From the IMG/VR virus record IMGVR_UViG_3300042936_000762, positions 1 through 34,605 of that record: 34,605 nt of DNA; one strand, written 5' to 3'. Source of the DNA: a virus. Of the stretch, positions 14,870-22,336 are shown one piece after another; the stretch's first letter is position 1, and the number at the start of each line of letters is the position of its first letter. The notes beneath the pieces are model-generated. The model was not told the origin of the DNA, made no database searches, and saw nothing but the letters and a program-made list of their open reading frames with translations. Position numbers and translations under genes: made by a program.

Positions 14870-15433
14870 ATGAAAACACAATTTATGACAAGCACAACTT
14901 CTGTTAAAGAATTTTCAAACAACGCAACATATTCTTATATGGCTTCAATGATTAAAGATATGTCTTGTGAAAGTATTAAAGTTTCAACCTACCCATTAAT
15001 ATCTATGGTTCAAAATTCAAAAGGTAAATTCAATATGTATAGTTCAGAGGTTTGTAATATATCTTTACCTGATGGCTCACATATTAACTTTAAGTCATAT
15101 GAAGGTAATGTTGATATAAGCCGAATCATATCAAACACAAAAGGATGCGGTAGTATCTTAATGAAGATAGTTTTGTTTGCTTACTTCTCCGCGGTTGTTA
15201 AAATAAGTGATTCAGTTGGTGACTTAATCCTTGAATGCACTGGTTCAGTTGGTATTGGATCTAACAAAAGAGATACACCTGTGGCTCAACAAACTTCTTT
15301 TTTCAGAAAGTTTGGATTTAGAAAAGTTGGTAAGTATAATCCTAATCACATTCATATGTCGCTTCATAGTAATGATGATATGAAAAAAACAGCAAATGAG
15401 ATTACTGATTTATTAAAAAAATTAAGTGTATAA
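14870..15433 (+). CDS. GNAT-like acetyltransferase (tentative)
   Basis: 187 residues. The segment NTKGCGSILM (about 89-98) resembles the acetyl-CoA-binding motif Q/RxxGxG/A with the helix after it. Downstream come a strand with LILEC and the segment AQQTSFFRKFGFRKVG (139-154), which matches the GNAT motif B pattern FYxkxGFxxxG, then a closing strand HIHMSL. This would be a small-molecule or protein acetyltransferase acting early in infection, perhaps on a host protein. The N-terminal 85 residues are unassigned. The fold call is moderate; the substrate is unknown. Confidence 0.55.
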   Translation: MKTQFMTSTTSVKEFSNNATYSYMASMIKDMSCESIKVSTYPLISMVQNSKGKFNMYSSEVCNISLPDGSHINFKSYEGNVDISRIISNTKGCGSILMKIVLFAYFSAVVKISDSVGDLILECTGSVGIGSNKRDTPVAQQTSFFRKFGFRKVGKYNPNHIHMSLHSNDDMKKTANEITDLLKKLSV

Positions 15434-15439
15434 TTTATT

Positions 15440-15467
15440 AAGGACAACGGCAATCCTTTAAACCGTT
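15440..15467 (+). other. Possible H-type pseudoknot or weak terminator between two early genes
   Basis: AAGGA (15440-15444) pairs with TCCTT (15454-15458), while AACGG (15446-15450) pairs with CCGTT (15463-15467), followed by TTT. The interleaved order is that of an H-type pseudoknot. Taken alone, the second stem plus T run could be a weak terminator. It sits seven bases after one stop codon and 15 bases before the next ATG, so it could control the 85-residue gene. Confidence 0.45.
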
Positions 15468-15482
15468 TTTAGATATAATAGT

Positions 15483-15740
15483 ATGGATAATAAAGAAAAA
15501 ATAAAACTTGTAGTTGAGCATATGATGAGTTCCTACAAACCACAATTAATTAAAAGTGATATGGTGAGCGAAGTAATTATACATGACGCTTATGATAGAT
15601 ACTTATTTAAACCGTCAGAGGTTGAACTTAATTGGTTAATATGCCGTTTAAGATTCATAGTTGCTGATGAAGAATATCAAGATGAAATTAAAAAGCAGGA
15701 TGATTTAGATTTTATGAATTGGATTTATAACACAAAATAA
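15483..15740 (+). CDS. Hypothetical early protein
   Basis: 85 residues, acidic and helical (EKIKLVVEHMMSSYKPQL, EVELNWLICRLRFIVAD). It starts at ATG 15483 just after TATAAT-like DNA and the pseudoknot-like element, and its stop marks the left edge of the long non-coding stretch. Function unknown. Confidence 0.65.
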   Translation: MDNKEKIKLVVEHMMSSYKPQLIKSDMVSEVIIHDAYDRYLFKPSEVELNWLICRLRFIVADEEYQDEIKKQDDLDFMNWIYNTK

Positions 15741-16270
15741 TTTTTATTTTCTAACAACAAGAAAGCGGATATTTAATATATATTTTACAGCAATTGGAGG
15801 AAATAGAAAGCATTAAAAAGAACATACTACGAGCAATAAGAGGTAAATATAATTTAATAAGAAGATGAAATGCTCATGGTGTAGTCCATGCCTGGTCAGC
15901 CAGAGATAAATTGCAGTAATGTCCTTTTTGTTAGTATATTAATAAACTTAAAAACAGAAAAGTTAATTAGTATATTAGGTATTGGAGGCTAAAACATTAG
16001 AAGATTAAATAAAAATAAATCCTACAAAATCCTTAAAGATAATATCTTGGGTAGGTCACTCTAATATTCAATAGGGCGCTGTGTCTAAATTCACAACCCG
16101 ATCAATCAACAGAATATTAATCCGCGGTTGGAACCATAGTTAAGAAAGGTGGTTCAGGAAGATGATGGCTTGAATGTAGAAACTTAAAGGTCTTCATTAC
16201 TTCCTATACTAAATGAGGTTGTAATACTTTCTATGCTTAAAAGGAAAACATAATAGTTAATATATAGAAT
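15741..16270 (+). ncRNA. Candidate large structured non-coding RNA (about 430-500 nt)
   Basis: A 530-base stretch with no credible gene in an otherwise gene-packed genome, and with local GC-rich segments. Complementary segments nest neatly. A closing helix ATAGAAAG (15803-15810) pairs with CTTTCTAT (16227-16234). Inside are CATGG/CCATG (15875/15886), CTGG/CCAG (15892/15900), TAAT-AACTT/AAGTT-ATTA (15940-15969), CCTAC/GTAGG (16021/16051) around AAGAT/ATCTT, and TAATATTC/GAATATTA (16062/16112) around GGG..TGTG/CACA..CCC. Then come GAACCA/TGGTTC (16131/16150) and GGAAGATGA/TCAT-ta-CTTCC (16157/16194). Size and phage setting recall the ornate large RNAs ROOL and GOLLD, but no class is assigned. 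The strand follows the neighbouring genes. Confidence 0.6.
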
Positions 16271-16540
16271 ATGAAGAAGAATAAAAAAGAAGAAAGAAAA
16301 CAAAGATTAGAATCATTCAGAAGTGATATACTACCTCTTATATCAAAAATGTATAAAGTATCATCACACGGTCCAGAAAACGCACCAGACACTATGTATA
16401 AGATTACCATACATAGTGAATTAACATATGACTACTATCCTATGAGTGAAAAACTCCGAAGGAATAAAGGCGGTATATGTGAATGGGGATCAACCACATC
16501 AAATGATGTATTAGATGGTATAAAAAGATTAAAAAAGTAA
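16271..16540 (+). CDS. Hypothetical protein downstream of the structured RNA
   Basis: 89 residues, starting with a very basic helix (MKKNKKEERKQRLESF) and followed by a compact alpha/beta part (KITIHSELTYDYYPM; GGICEWGST). The charge suggests nucleic-acid contact. It begins right after the RNA region and is followed two bases later by the next gene. Function unknown. Confidence 0.65.
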   Translation: MKKNKKEERKQRLESFRSDILPLISKMYKVSSHGPENAPDTMYKITIHSELTYDYYPMSEKLRRNKGGICEWGSTTSNDVLDGIKRLKK

Positions 16541-16542
16541 AT

Positions 16543-16971
16543 ATGAAAGAAAGAATAAAGCCACTAACACCAGAAATGACGCAGTGCGATCATGATAAAG
16601 TCATACCTCATTTAATAAAACTTCTTGAATTGAATGCGAGTAATTATAAAAAAGGAATAACCGCAAATAGAATTATTGTTTGGTTCAATAATCATCAAGG
16701 TAGAATTGGATTCAACGGATCTTTTGGTAAAGCAAGATTGATGAAGTGTATAAATTATATCAGAGGTAGAAGATTATCACCAATATGTTCTGGTGCGTCA
16801 GGATATTGGATTGAGCATGATACAAAAGTAATCAGAGAATTTACAAAGAGAGAAAGAATAAGAATAGAAGCACAACTATTTATGATTAAAGGTATGGAGG
16901 AATTGGCAAATGAAATTGATGAAGCGAATAGTAAAAATAAAACCGATATTTTAGGATTTACTTGGAACTAA
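16543..16971 (+). CDS. Winged-helix-like phage protein
   Basis: 142 residues. The middle has a winged-helix layout: ITANRIIVWFNNHQ, a helix KARLMKCINYIRGR, then the wing-like RLSPICSGASGYWI. This pattern occurs in small phage proteins thought to bind DNA. The C-terminus is a long charged helix. It is the last plus-strand gene and its stop overlaps the stop of the opposing late operon. A replication or regulatory role is possible but unproven. Confidence 0.65.
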   Translation: MKERIKPLTPEMTQCDHDKVIPHLIKLLELNASNYKKGITANRIIVWFNNHQGRIGFNGSFGKARLMKCINYIRGRRLSPICSGASGYWIEHDTKVIREFTKRERIRIEAQLFMIKGMEELANEIDEANSKNKTDILGFTWN

Positions 16972-17213
16972 TTTCTTTTATTGAGTTGCTTGATTTCATT
17001 TGTTAAATCACTTATTACTTCTTTTAATTCCGACATCTTTTCTGTAAGATTATCATACTTATTTGTGTGATCATTAGAAAGAACATCTAATTTATTCTTT
17101 GTTCTATAAGATAAATCCTTTACAGATTTTAATTCATCCATAGTTTGTTTTAAGAAATATCCTATTATGGCTAACATCAAGCCACCAATAAATGTTAATA
17201 TGTTAATCATCAT
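16968..17213 (-). CDS. Single-span membrane protein with coiled coil, possible holin or spanin
   Basis: 81 residues. A transmembrane helix at about 4-22 (ILTFIGGLMLAIIGYFL) is followed by a charged heptad-rich helix to the end (KMSELKEVISDLTNEIKQL). This layout fits small lysis proteins and is placed at the very end of the late operon. No endolysin is found next to it, so the lysis role is tentative. The start overlaps the 49-residue gene as ATGA. Confidence 0.65.
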   Translation of the reverse strand: MMINILTFIGGLMLAIIGYFLKQTMDELKSVKDLSYRTKNKLDVLSNDHTNKYDNLTEKMSELKEVISDLTNEIKQLNKRN

Positions 17214-17359
17214 TTTTTTACTTTCTTTTTTTCATTCTCAAAGTTTTCTAAAAGGCATATACAAGGAAGTTCATTACACTCACCGCACTTTTCTTTACTT
17301 TTATCTTTCAAGTATTTACTAAACTTGTTCAGATTTGATTTGTATGTTCCGTTTCTCAT
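17210..17359 (-). CDS. Small cysteine-cluster protein (49 residues)
   Basis: MRNGTYKSNLNKFSKYL opens a basic peptide with the cluster CGECNELPCIC (residues 25-35), four cysteines that could hold a zinc ion or form disulfides, and a lysine-rich tail. It is coupled at both ends: the start overlaps the connector stop as TAATG and its stop overlaps the next start as ATGA. This strongly supports a real gene despite its size. Function unknown. Confidence 0.65.
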   Translation of the reverse strand: MRNGTYKSNLNKFSKYLKDKSKEKCGECNELPCICLLENFENEKKKVKK

Positions 17360-17961
17360 TACCAGTTTAACGGGGTCCCCCATGGCTCATCGCAGCAGTC
17401 AGGATCTCCGTAACCATTATTAGGTTTTTTTGTTGTGCCACCCGCATTACCTGACCAACCAGAAAAATATGTTGTTCTTTTAGGTCTAATTCTATCTATA
17501 CCGACACTTTGGAAGTATTCTGGGTAATCACTTGGATTATTAATTATCAACTCTCTAATCCTTTGATTATAGAAATCTGCATAGTGCTTAACATTGTCCC
17601 TCATATACATCAATTCTTTTAATCCAGTAGTGGTCGCGGAGTCAGTAGTTTTAGAAAGAATAGATTTATTTGTTAATCTATATTGAATTGATGGAAGTGA
17701 GTGCCATACCGTGTGATGACATAGTGCAGGCTGAACAAAGTTAGCAAGTAATAATAAGTATTTAGAGTTTCCGGCGTCATTTATTGCACCGGTTGTGACC
17801 AAGTCCATTAACTTCTGATATAAAGTATATCCTAATATCTGTTGTATATTAGTATCCTGAGCAACTATAATGTTTGGTGCGATTAAATCAGCATCAGTAT
17901 TTTTATCTATTGTAGAGTGAATAAAAACATATTCAACATCTATAAGTGTTGCGAAAGCCAT
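17359..17961 (-). CDS. Head-tail connector / adaptor protein (probable)
   Basis: 200 residues, helical, with internal segments NIQQILGYTLYQKLMDLV and LANFVQPALCHHTVWHSLP. The first resembles the head-tail adaptor families found in Bacteroidota phages. The C-terminal tail is Gly/Pro-rich and polar (GNAGGTTKKPNNGYGDPDCC). It is coupled to the portal by a TAATG overlap, the normal neighbourhood for a connector that docks under the portal ring. Moderate confidence. Confidence 0.6.
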   Translation of the reverse strand: MAFATLIDVEYVFIHSTIDKNTDADLIAPNIIVAQDTNIQQILGYTLYQKLMDLVTTGAINDAGNSKYLLLLANFVQPALCHHTVWHSLPSIQYRLTNKSILSKTTDSATTTGLKELMYMRDNVKHYADFYNQRIRELIINNPSDYPEYFQSVGIDRIRPKRTTYFSGWSGNAGGTTKKPNNGYGDPDCCDEPWGTPLNW

Positions 17962-19289
17962 TATGCAGGAGGATTATTTTTTGGTTCAGTTGGTGCCGGA
18001 TTAGTGATTACTAATTTATTTGCGTCCTCTTCCGTTATACCATTAATGATAAGAAGATTTCTTTTTGCATCATCAGTAATAGGTGCCGACAAAATAGAAA
18101 GAGTATCACTTATTGATAAATCCATCTTTGCGAAATTTAATTCATAGTTCGCAAGTTCTAATCTGTCAGTGATTCCATTTATTCTTGATAATCTATTAAA
18201 CTGCTTTTCAATAAATCTTTGTTTAGGAACTATATACTGACTTCTAAACATTTCAAGTGAATTTAATATGTTAGTTTGACCAAATGTTATACCACCATCA
18301 TGATTTCCTAAACCAAAAAGATCTGGATCATTTACTCTATGTGATCCTAATATACCTTCTGTAATCATATCATTAAGATCAATATATTTTGTATCACTAC
18401 TATTTGTTTCTATTGGTTGAATAGTTGGTGTTGAATCTTTATCTTCTGAATAGGTAATAAATGCTTTACCACCGCCTTTTGGTCCAGCCAATTGACGCAT
18501 TAACTTTCTGTCATTGATTAACATTTCTTCATCAGTAGGAATACCTGTTGGAAAATTAATAAACATACTTGGCGCAAAACCATTCTTGATATTTGAAAGG
18601 TGAAATTGTGAAATCTCAAATTCCATTTCAATCCATCTCGCGCCTGATATATATTCAGGAACACCATACCAGTATTTACCCGCTTGATATGTTTTACAAT
18701 ATAATAATTGATTAGGATTACTTCTGTCCTTTGTTGAAAACGCTGGATAATAAATAGGTTTATTGTCTAATTTATTTACATTAGTCCAGTCCTTACAAAT
18801 TAAATATCCTTCTGTTTGTGGATAATCTTTACTCGGAACTACAATACGCATTGATTGAGGATTCATATAATTAATCTCCGCGATCTTTGTTCTGTCTTTT
18901 GACCATACTATGTTAAGTAAGAAAGCACCATACACTTCTAAATCATATCCTACTCTGGTCACAATTTCTTCTAAATCATCTTCATTCATAGAGTTAGATA
19001 AAAACTTTAATGCTTCATTAGAAAGATTATTTTTAATCCAACCATTACCAGAAATCATTGCTGCTTTCTGATGAATTATCGCGTTATGTTTTGGTGATCT
19101 GTCAAGTAAAGAAATATAATAATCAGGCATTAAATTATCATCACCGAAGTTAATGAAGCCGCCTCTTGGATTCATACTTTCTTTATATTGTGGTATATCT
19201 TTACCGATCATATTAAATTCAACTGCTCTCAAAGCGAACGGCTTCCCCGTTTCATTATCAAGTCCATCTCTTATTATTCTTTCTTCCAT
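17961..19289 (-). CDS. Portal protein
   Basis: 442 residues. The portal dodecamer forms the DNA gate at one capsid vertex. The sequence follows the phage portal pattern: an N-terminal region with PRGGFINFGDDNLMPDYY, a helical body with IIHQKAAMISGNGW, strands with MNPQSMRIV, and a stem-like part with LAGPKGGGKAFITY. A helix rich in Gln/Phe/Arg (EMFRSQYIVPKQRFIEKQFN) follows. It lies next to a probable connector but downstream of the capsid and tail tube genes, where most phages have it upstream. Confidence 0.85.
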   Translation of the reverse strand: MEERIIRDGLDNETGKPFALRAVEFNMIGKDIPQYKESMNPRGGFINFGDDNLMPDYYISLLDRSPKHNAIIHQKAAMISGNGWIKNNLSNEALKFLSNSMNEDDLEEIVTRVGYDLEVYGAFLLNIVWSKDRTKIAEINYMNPQSMRIVVPSKDYPQTEGYLICKDWTNVNKLDNKPIYYPAFSTKDRSNPNQLLYCKTYQAGKYWYGVPEYISGARWIEMEFEISQFHLSNIKNGFAPSMFINFPTGIPTDEEMLINDRKLMRQLAGPKGGGKAFITYSEDKDSTPTIQPIETNSSDTKYIDLNDMITEGILGSHRVNDPDLFGLGNHDGGITFGQTNILNSLEMFRSQYIVPKQRFIEKQFNRLSRINGITDRLELANYELNFAKMDLSISDTLSILSAPITDDAKRNLLIINGITEEDANKLVITNPAPTEPKNNPPA

Positions 19290-19291
19290 AA

Positions 19292-19696
19292 TTATATTCT
19301 ATTTTGATTTCTATACACAACGGTCACATCATCATTTGATTGAGTAAATGATTTTGGTCTTGAAAAAGTTGCGTTATATGTTATTATTCCATTTTCAACT
19401 ATACCTAATGAATTACTTAAATTTAAGTCATAAGGATTAGTCATTTCATATACCTCATAAGAATAAGTTGATGGTGGTATATTAACATATCCTGCTGTCG
19501 CTGATCCAACACCGACTGATACGGTAAATGAATTCCAATAATAAGGTGCGGTTGATTTATCAGCAGCATAAAACAAATATGTCGCATCTGAATCTTTATC
19601 AATTAACTTCCAAGTAAAGTAAGGATTAATAAGATTACTACATCTTTCATATAGGGTCGCAACTATACTATTTGTTCCAGAGTTTAAGTATATCAT
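19292..19696 (-). CDS. Hypothetical beta-rich structural protein
   Basis: 134 residues, beta-sandwich-like (NSIVATLYERC, YFTWKLIDKDSDATYLFYA, YSYEVYEMTNP). It sits between the 66-residue gene and the portal with gaps of 2-3 bases. A minor virion protein is likely from composition and context; no family was recognised. Confidence 0.6.
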   Translation of the reverse strand: MIYLNSGTNSIVATLYERCSNLINPYFTWKLIDKDSDATYLFYAADKSTAPYYWNSFTVSVGVGSATAGYVNIPPSTYSYEVYEMTNPYDLNLSNSLGIVENGIITYNATFSRPKSFTQSNDDVTVVYRNQNRI

Positions 19697-19699
19697 TAC

Positions 19700-19900
19700 T
19701 TACTTTTTCTTTTTAGTAGGTTCAGTAAAAAATTCTTCTTCACTAATCTCTTTAACTTCTTCTTCAAACAACCATTCATATCCTTTACTTGAATAGTGTG
19801 AATATACTGATGGTTCTAACTCTCTTACCCAAAGGTGTTTTCCGGTAAAAGGACAAGAAATGTTTTTGTCTAAATGTTCTTCTTTTATCTTCATACTCAT
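19700..19900 (-). CDS. Hypothetical small acidic protein
   Basis: 66 residues with a charged N-terminus, a compact middle (SCPFTGKHLWVREL) and an acidic helix ending in a lysine tail. It is the first gene after the terminator at 19929-19966, with a leader of about 28 bases, so it needs either read-through or its own promoter. Function unknown. Confidence 0.6.
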   Translation of the reverse strand: MSMKIKEEHLDKNISCPFTGKHLWVRELEPSVYSHYSSKGYEWLFEEEVKEISEEEFFTEPTKKKK

Positions 19901-19928
19901 AAATATAAATTTTTAATTTTTTATCAAT

Positions 19929-19966
19929 AAAAAACCCCACCTTGATTACTATGTCAAAGTGAGGTT
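19929..19966 (-). terminator. Rho-independent terminator after the tail tube gene
   Basis: On the minus strand a hairpin AACCTCACTTTGA / TCAAGGTGGGGTT (8-base loop, some G-T pairs) is followed by six T. It would lower expression of portal and connector relative to the abundant capsid and tail tube proteins. Confidence 0.85.
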
Positions 19967-19991
19967 CTTTTATTCTAATTGGAAAATAGAA

Positions 19992-20504
19992 TTAAGCGAT
20001 AAGTGTTAAAGCCGCTGCTGAATTTACTTCATAAAGTGGTTGATCTTCTTTTGATGTAAAAGTAATCATTGCACCTGTTAAGTCAGTTCCTGCTTTTCCT
20101 AATCCACTATCAATTGCTGATACTTGAACTGGTCCAGATTTACCCATTAAAAAGTAAAGTCCGTTTTTATCCAATATAAGAATTCTCCACACACCTTGAC
20201 CTAATGTTTTAATTTGATTAAGTAAAGCAGCGTTCATACCTTGAACATTAATTGATAATGTTTGATTATATTGAATTGCGTTATTTTCTGTATTCACCTC
20301 TGCTGGCGCAGTATAAGATGATGTTTCAATCGGTTGTTGAAAAGTATAGAATGAAGTAGTAGCACCACCGAATGCAGTGATTATACTATTTGTTCCGAAT
20401 GTATAAGTTAATGAAGTATCATTCCATTGACCTATAAATACTTTTTGGACGCCTGCTTGTGTTTTACAACCGATACTATATCCTGATGTTAATAAACATG
20501 CCAT
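19992..20504 (-). CDS. Major tail tube protein (probable)
   Basis: 170 residues with alternating beta strands and a short helix. An opening SIGCKTQAGVQKVFIGQW, a middle SINVQGMNAALLNQIKTL and a closing KAGTDLTGAMITFTSKEDQP resemble the closing strand and loop of phage tail tube folds. It follows the capsid gene and is followed by a strong terminator, as expected for a protein needed in many copies. The tube is the DNA conduit of the long tail. Call by fold pattern and position. Confidence 0.65.
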   Translation of the reverse strand: MACLLTSGYSIGCKTQAGVQKVFIGQWNDTSLTYTFGTNSIITAFGGATTSFYTFQQPIETSSYTAPAEVNTENNAIQYNQTLSINVQGMNAALLNQIKTLGQGVWRILILDKNGLYFLMGKSGPVQVSAIDSGLGKAGTDLTGAMITFTSKEDQPLYEVNSAAALTLIA

Positions 20505-20525
20505 TTGTTTTTAATTTCTTTTTAT

Positions 20526-20569
20526 TTAACTCTGTGGGGTTTGAATCAATCTCCCCCCTAATGAGTTAA
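20526..20569 (-). other. Stem-loop between capsid and tail tube genes
   Basis: TTAACTC (20526-20532) pairs with GAGTTAA (20563-20569), enclosing GGGG (20536-20539) and a C6 run (20553-20558). There is no T run after it on the minus strand, so it is not an ordinary terminator. It may protect or process the message for the two most abundant virion proteins. Confidence 0.55.
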
Positions 20570-20587
20570 TTTAATTTTGTTTATTTA

Positions 20588-21568
20588 TTACTTAAAATAA
20601 ACTATGTTTTGGTAGTAGTATGCTGCTGCACCGATTTTAAATTTCGCTCTGAAATAAACTTGGTCATATAAGTTTTCATACCAAATTCTGAATGATGAAT
20701 AATCAGACATTAAATCAGTTCCCATTGCTAGGTTTTTTGCGTTAGTTAATAATCTTTTGTTAGTTCCGTTAAGACCTCTTACTGCAACAATTCTAACTGG
20801 TTGTCCTGGATACATAAAAGTCCATCTTGAAGCACCTGTTTCTTCTTGTCCTACTGAATAGTGAAAGTAATTTGCGTTTCTTAAAGCAACAACTAATGTA
20901 TTAAAATCAGCGTAAGATAAGAAAATTGTTAAATCATTTTCAGTTAAGATTTGAGATGCACTTGAATTCATCGCGTTAATCATACCATCAACAATATTGA
21001 TTGCGTTAGCAACCGTCATAGTTGTGTTAGTTGAATGAGTTCCATTACCAGAAATTACTGACATAGAAGCAGAAGTGTAATCTATTGTTTCAAGAATACC
21101 TGTGCATAATCTCAAGTTAGTATCAGTAGAATATCTATCTGCAGTTGGTGATGCTTTCCAGAAAAGGTCATCCATATACGCTTGAAGTTTAGCTTGTTTA
21201 TCAGCTGTATAAACTTGTGCGAATTGTTTTGGTGATAGGTCTTCTGTATAAGAACCTGCTGCCATGAACATACCTAACCAGTATTGTTCTATGTCATTTT
21301 CACATACGCTTTCTTCAATTTTAATTGGACAAACCGTTAGAGCGTTTTGTTGTATCGCCACTGAACCAGTTGGTGATATGATTCCACAACCACCAGCAAC
21401 CGCGTTGAATGATGATGTGATTTTGTTTAAAGCGTCAGAGTATTTGATATTTGGAATTACGGTGATATACTTAAAAGTTTCACCACCTAATACTGATTCT
21501 CTAACTAATGCTTGTGATAATTGGTCGGTATATTTCGCCAGACCCGATAAATCAATTGAACTTGCCAT
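20588..21568 (-). CDS. Major capsid protein
   Basis: 326 residues, soluble, rich in beta strands with a long helix (SPKQFAQVYTADKQAKLQAY). The Ala/Ser/Gly-rich ends and mid-sequence hydrophobic patterns fit an HK97-fold capsid subunit. Residues about 120-150 would form the spine-like helix and the C-terminus (FRAKFKIGAAAYYYQNIVYF) the last strand of the A domain, a region typical of phage capsids. It follows the protease and scaffold-like genes and precedes the tail tube, the usual context. No long N-terminal delta domain is visible; the separate 225-residue gene may supply scaffolding. Confidence 0.75.
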   Translation of the reverse strand: MASSIDLSGLAKYTDQLSQALVRESVLGGETFKYITVIPNIKYSDALNKITSSFNAVAGGCGIISPTGSVAIQQNALTVCPIKIEESVCENDIEQYWLGMFMAAGSYTEDLSPKQFAQVYTADKQAKLQAYMDDLFWKASPTADRYSTDTNLRLCTGILETIDYTSASMSVISGNGTHSTNTTMTVANAINIVDGMINAMNSSASQILTENDLTIFLSYADFNTLVVALRNANYFHYSVGQEETGASRWTFMYPGQPVRIVAVRGLNGTNKRLLTNAKNLAMGTDLMSDYSSFRIWYENLYDQVYFRAKFKIGAAAYYYQNIVYFK

Positions 21569-21592
21569 TTTATTTAGTTATTTTTTTTTGTT

Positions 21593-22270
21593 TTATGCTT
21601 TTTTACTGCTAAAATTGTATGAATTATCTGTGTTGAATCTTTTTCTCAATTCTTTTAACTCTTCTAATTCATTTTTTACTGAACTGAACGCAACACCTGA
21701 TCCTGTTGAAGTTGATTTACCAACCTTAATAGATTTTTCTGCTGGTGATTCAGCAATTTCATTAATTTTACTCATCGCCATTTCCTGTGCGTTAGACATA
21801 CCTTGTAGTAATTCTAAAATTTGTGAAATGTGCTCTTCTAATTTACCAACTCTTTCTTCAATAGAAATTTCAACCTCTTCTTTTTCTGGTTCTTCTTCTG
21901 CCATCTTTTCTGGCGTTCCCATTTCTTGTTTTTCTGCTGTTGTATTTGCTGGATTTTCTGGACTTTCTTCAACTTTCTCATCACTTGCATCACTAACGGT
22001 TTCAATTTTACCACCACTAACAACAATAGATTGTCCGTTTTCTAATTCATAAGATCCGTCAGCACAAGCGATTTGATTTCCATCTGCATCCATTGTATAA
22101 CAATCAACACCAGGTTCTAAATTTGAACCATCTGGAATCATAATCTCTGAACCATCTTTAAGTTTCATGCTCTCACACTTAACATTTTCCATGGGTGCTG
22201 CTTCTGCTGAAAAAGTCATCAACTTTTTTAATTGATCCTTAATCTTTAACATTGCTTCTTCTTTATTCAT
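21593..22270 (-). CDS. Scaffold-like acidic coiled-coil protein
   Basis: 225 residues. After a helical start, two or three short beta repeats built around DG (DGSEIMIPDGS, DGSYELENGQ) are followed by a very acidic, Glu/Pro-rich linker (about 90-130). A heptad-patterned helix comes next (VGKLEEHISQILELLQGM) and then a basic C-terminus. Position between an XkdF-type protease and the capsid protein, composition and coiled coil suggest an internal scaffold that the protease removes. The role is inferred. Confidence 0.6.
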   Translation of the reverse strand: MNKEEAMLKIKDQLKKLMTFSAEAAPMENVKCESMKLKDGSEIMIPDGSNLEPGVDCYTMDADGNQIACADGSYELENGQSIVVSGGKIETVSDASDEKVEESPENPANTTAEKQEMGTPEKMAEEEPEKEEVEISIEERVGKLEEHISQILELLQGMSNAQEMAMSKINEIAESPAEKSIKVGKSTSTGSGVAFSSVKNELEELKELRKRFNTDNSYNFSSKKA

Positions 22271-22336
22271 GTTTTTATTTGTTTTTTTATCCTACTATTA
22301 AATATAATGCAGGTTTTTTTTATCATTTCGCGATAA

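Noticed and set aside
15792-15990. TTGGAGG segments as Shine-Dalgarno sites for small genes
   Set aside because: No start codon with a useful frame follows either copy, and the genes of this genome do not use Shine-Dalgarno sites.
15741-16270. Group I intron, tRNA or tmRNA in the non-coding stretch
   Set aside because: No tRNA T-loop signature or CCA end, no tmRNA tag frame, and no split gene on its two sides was seen. A group I core was not recognised, though only a covariance search would exclude it.
21264-22052. Plus-strand open frame of 262 residues
   Set aside because: It runs antisense across the capsid and scaffold-like genes, has no promoter, and is best explained as a shadow of their codon usage.
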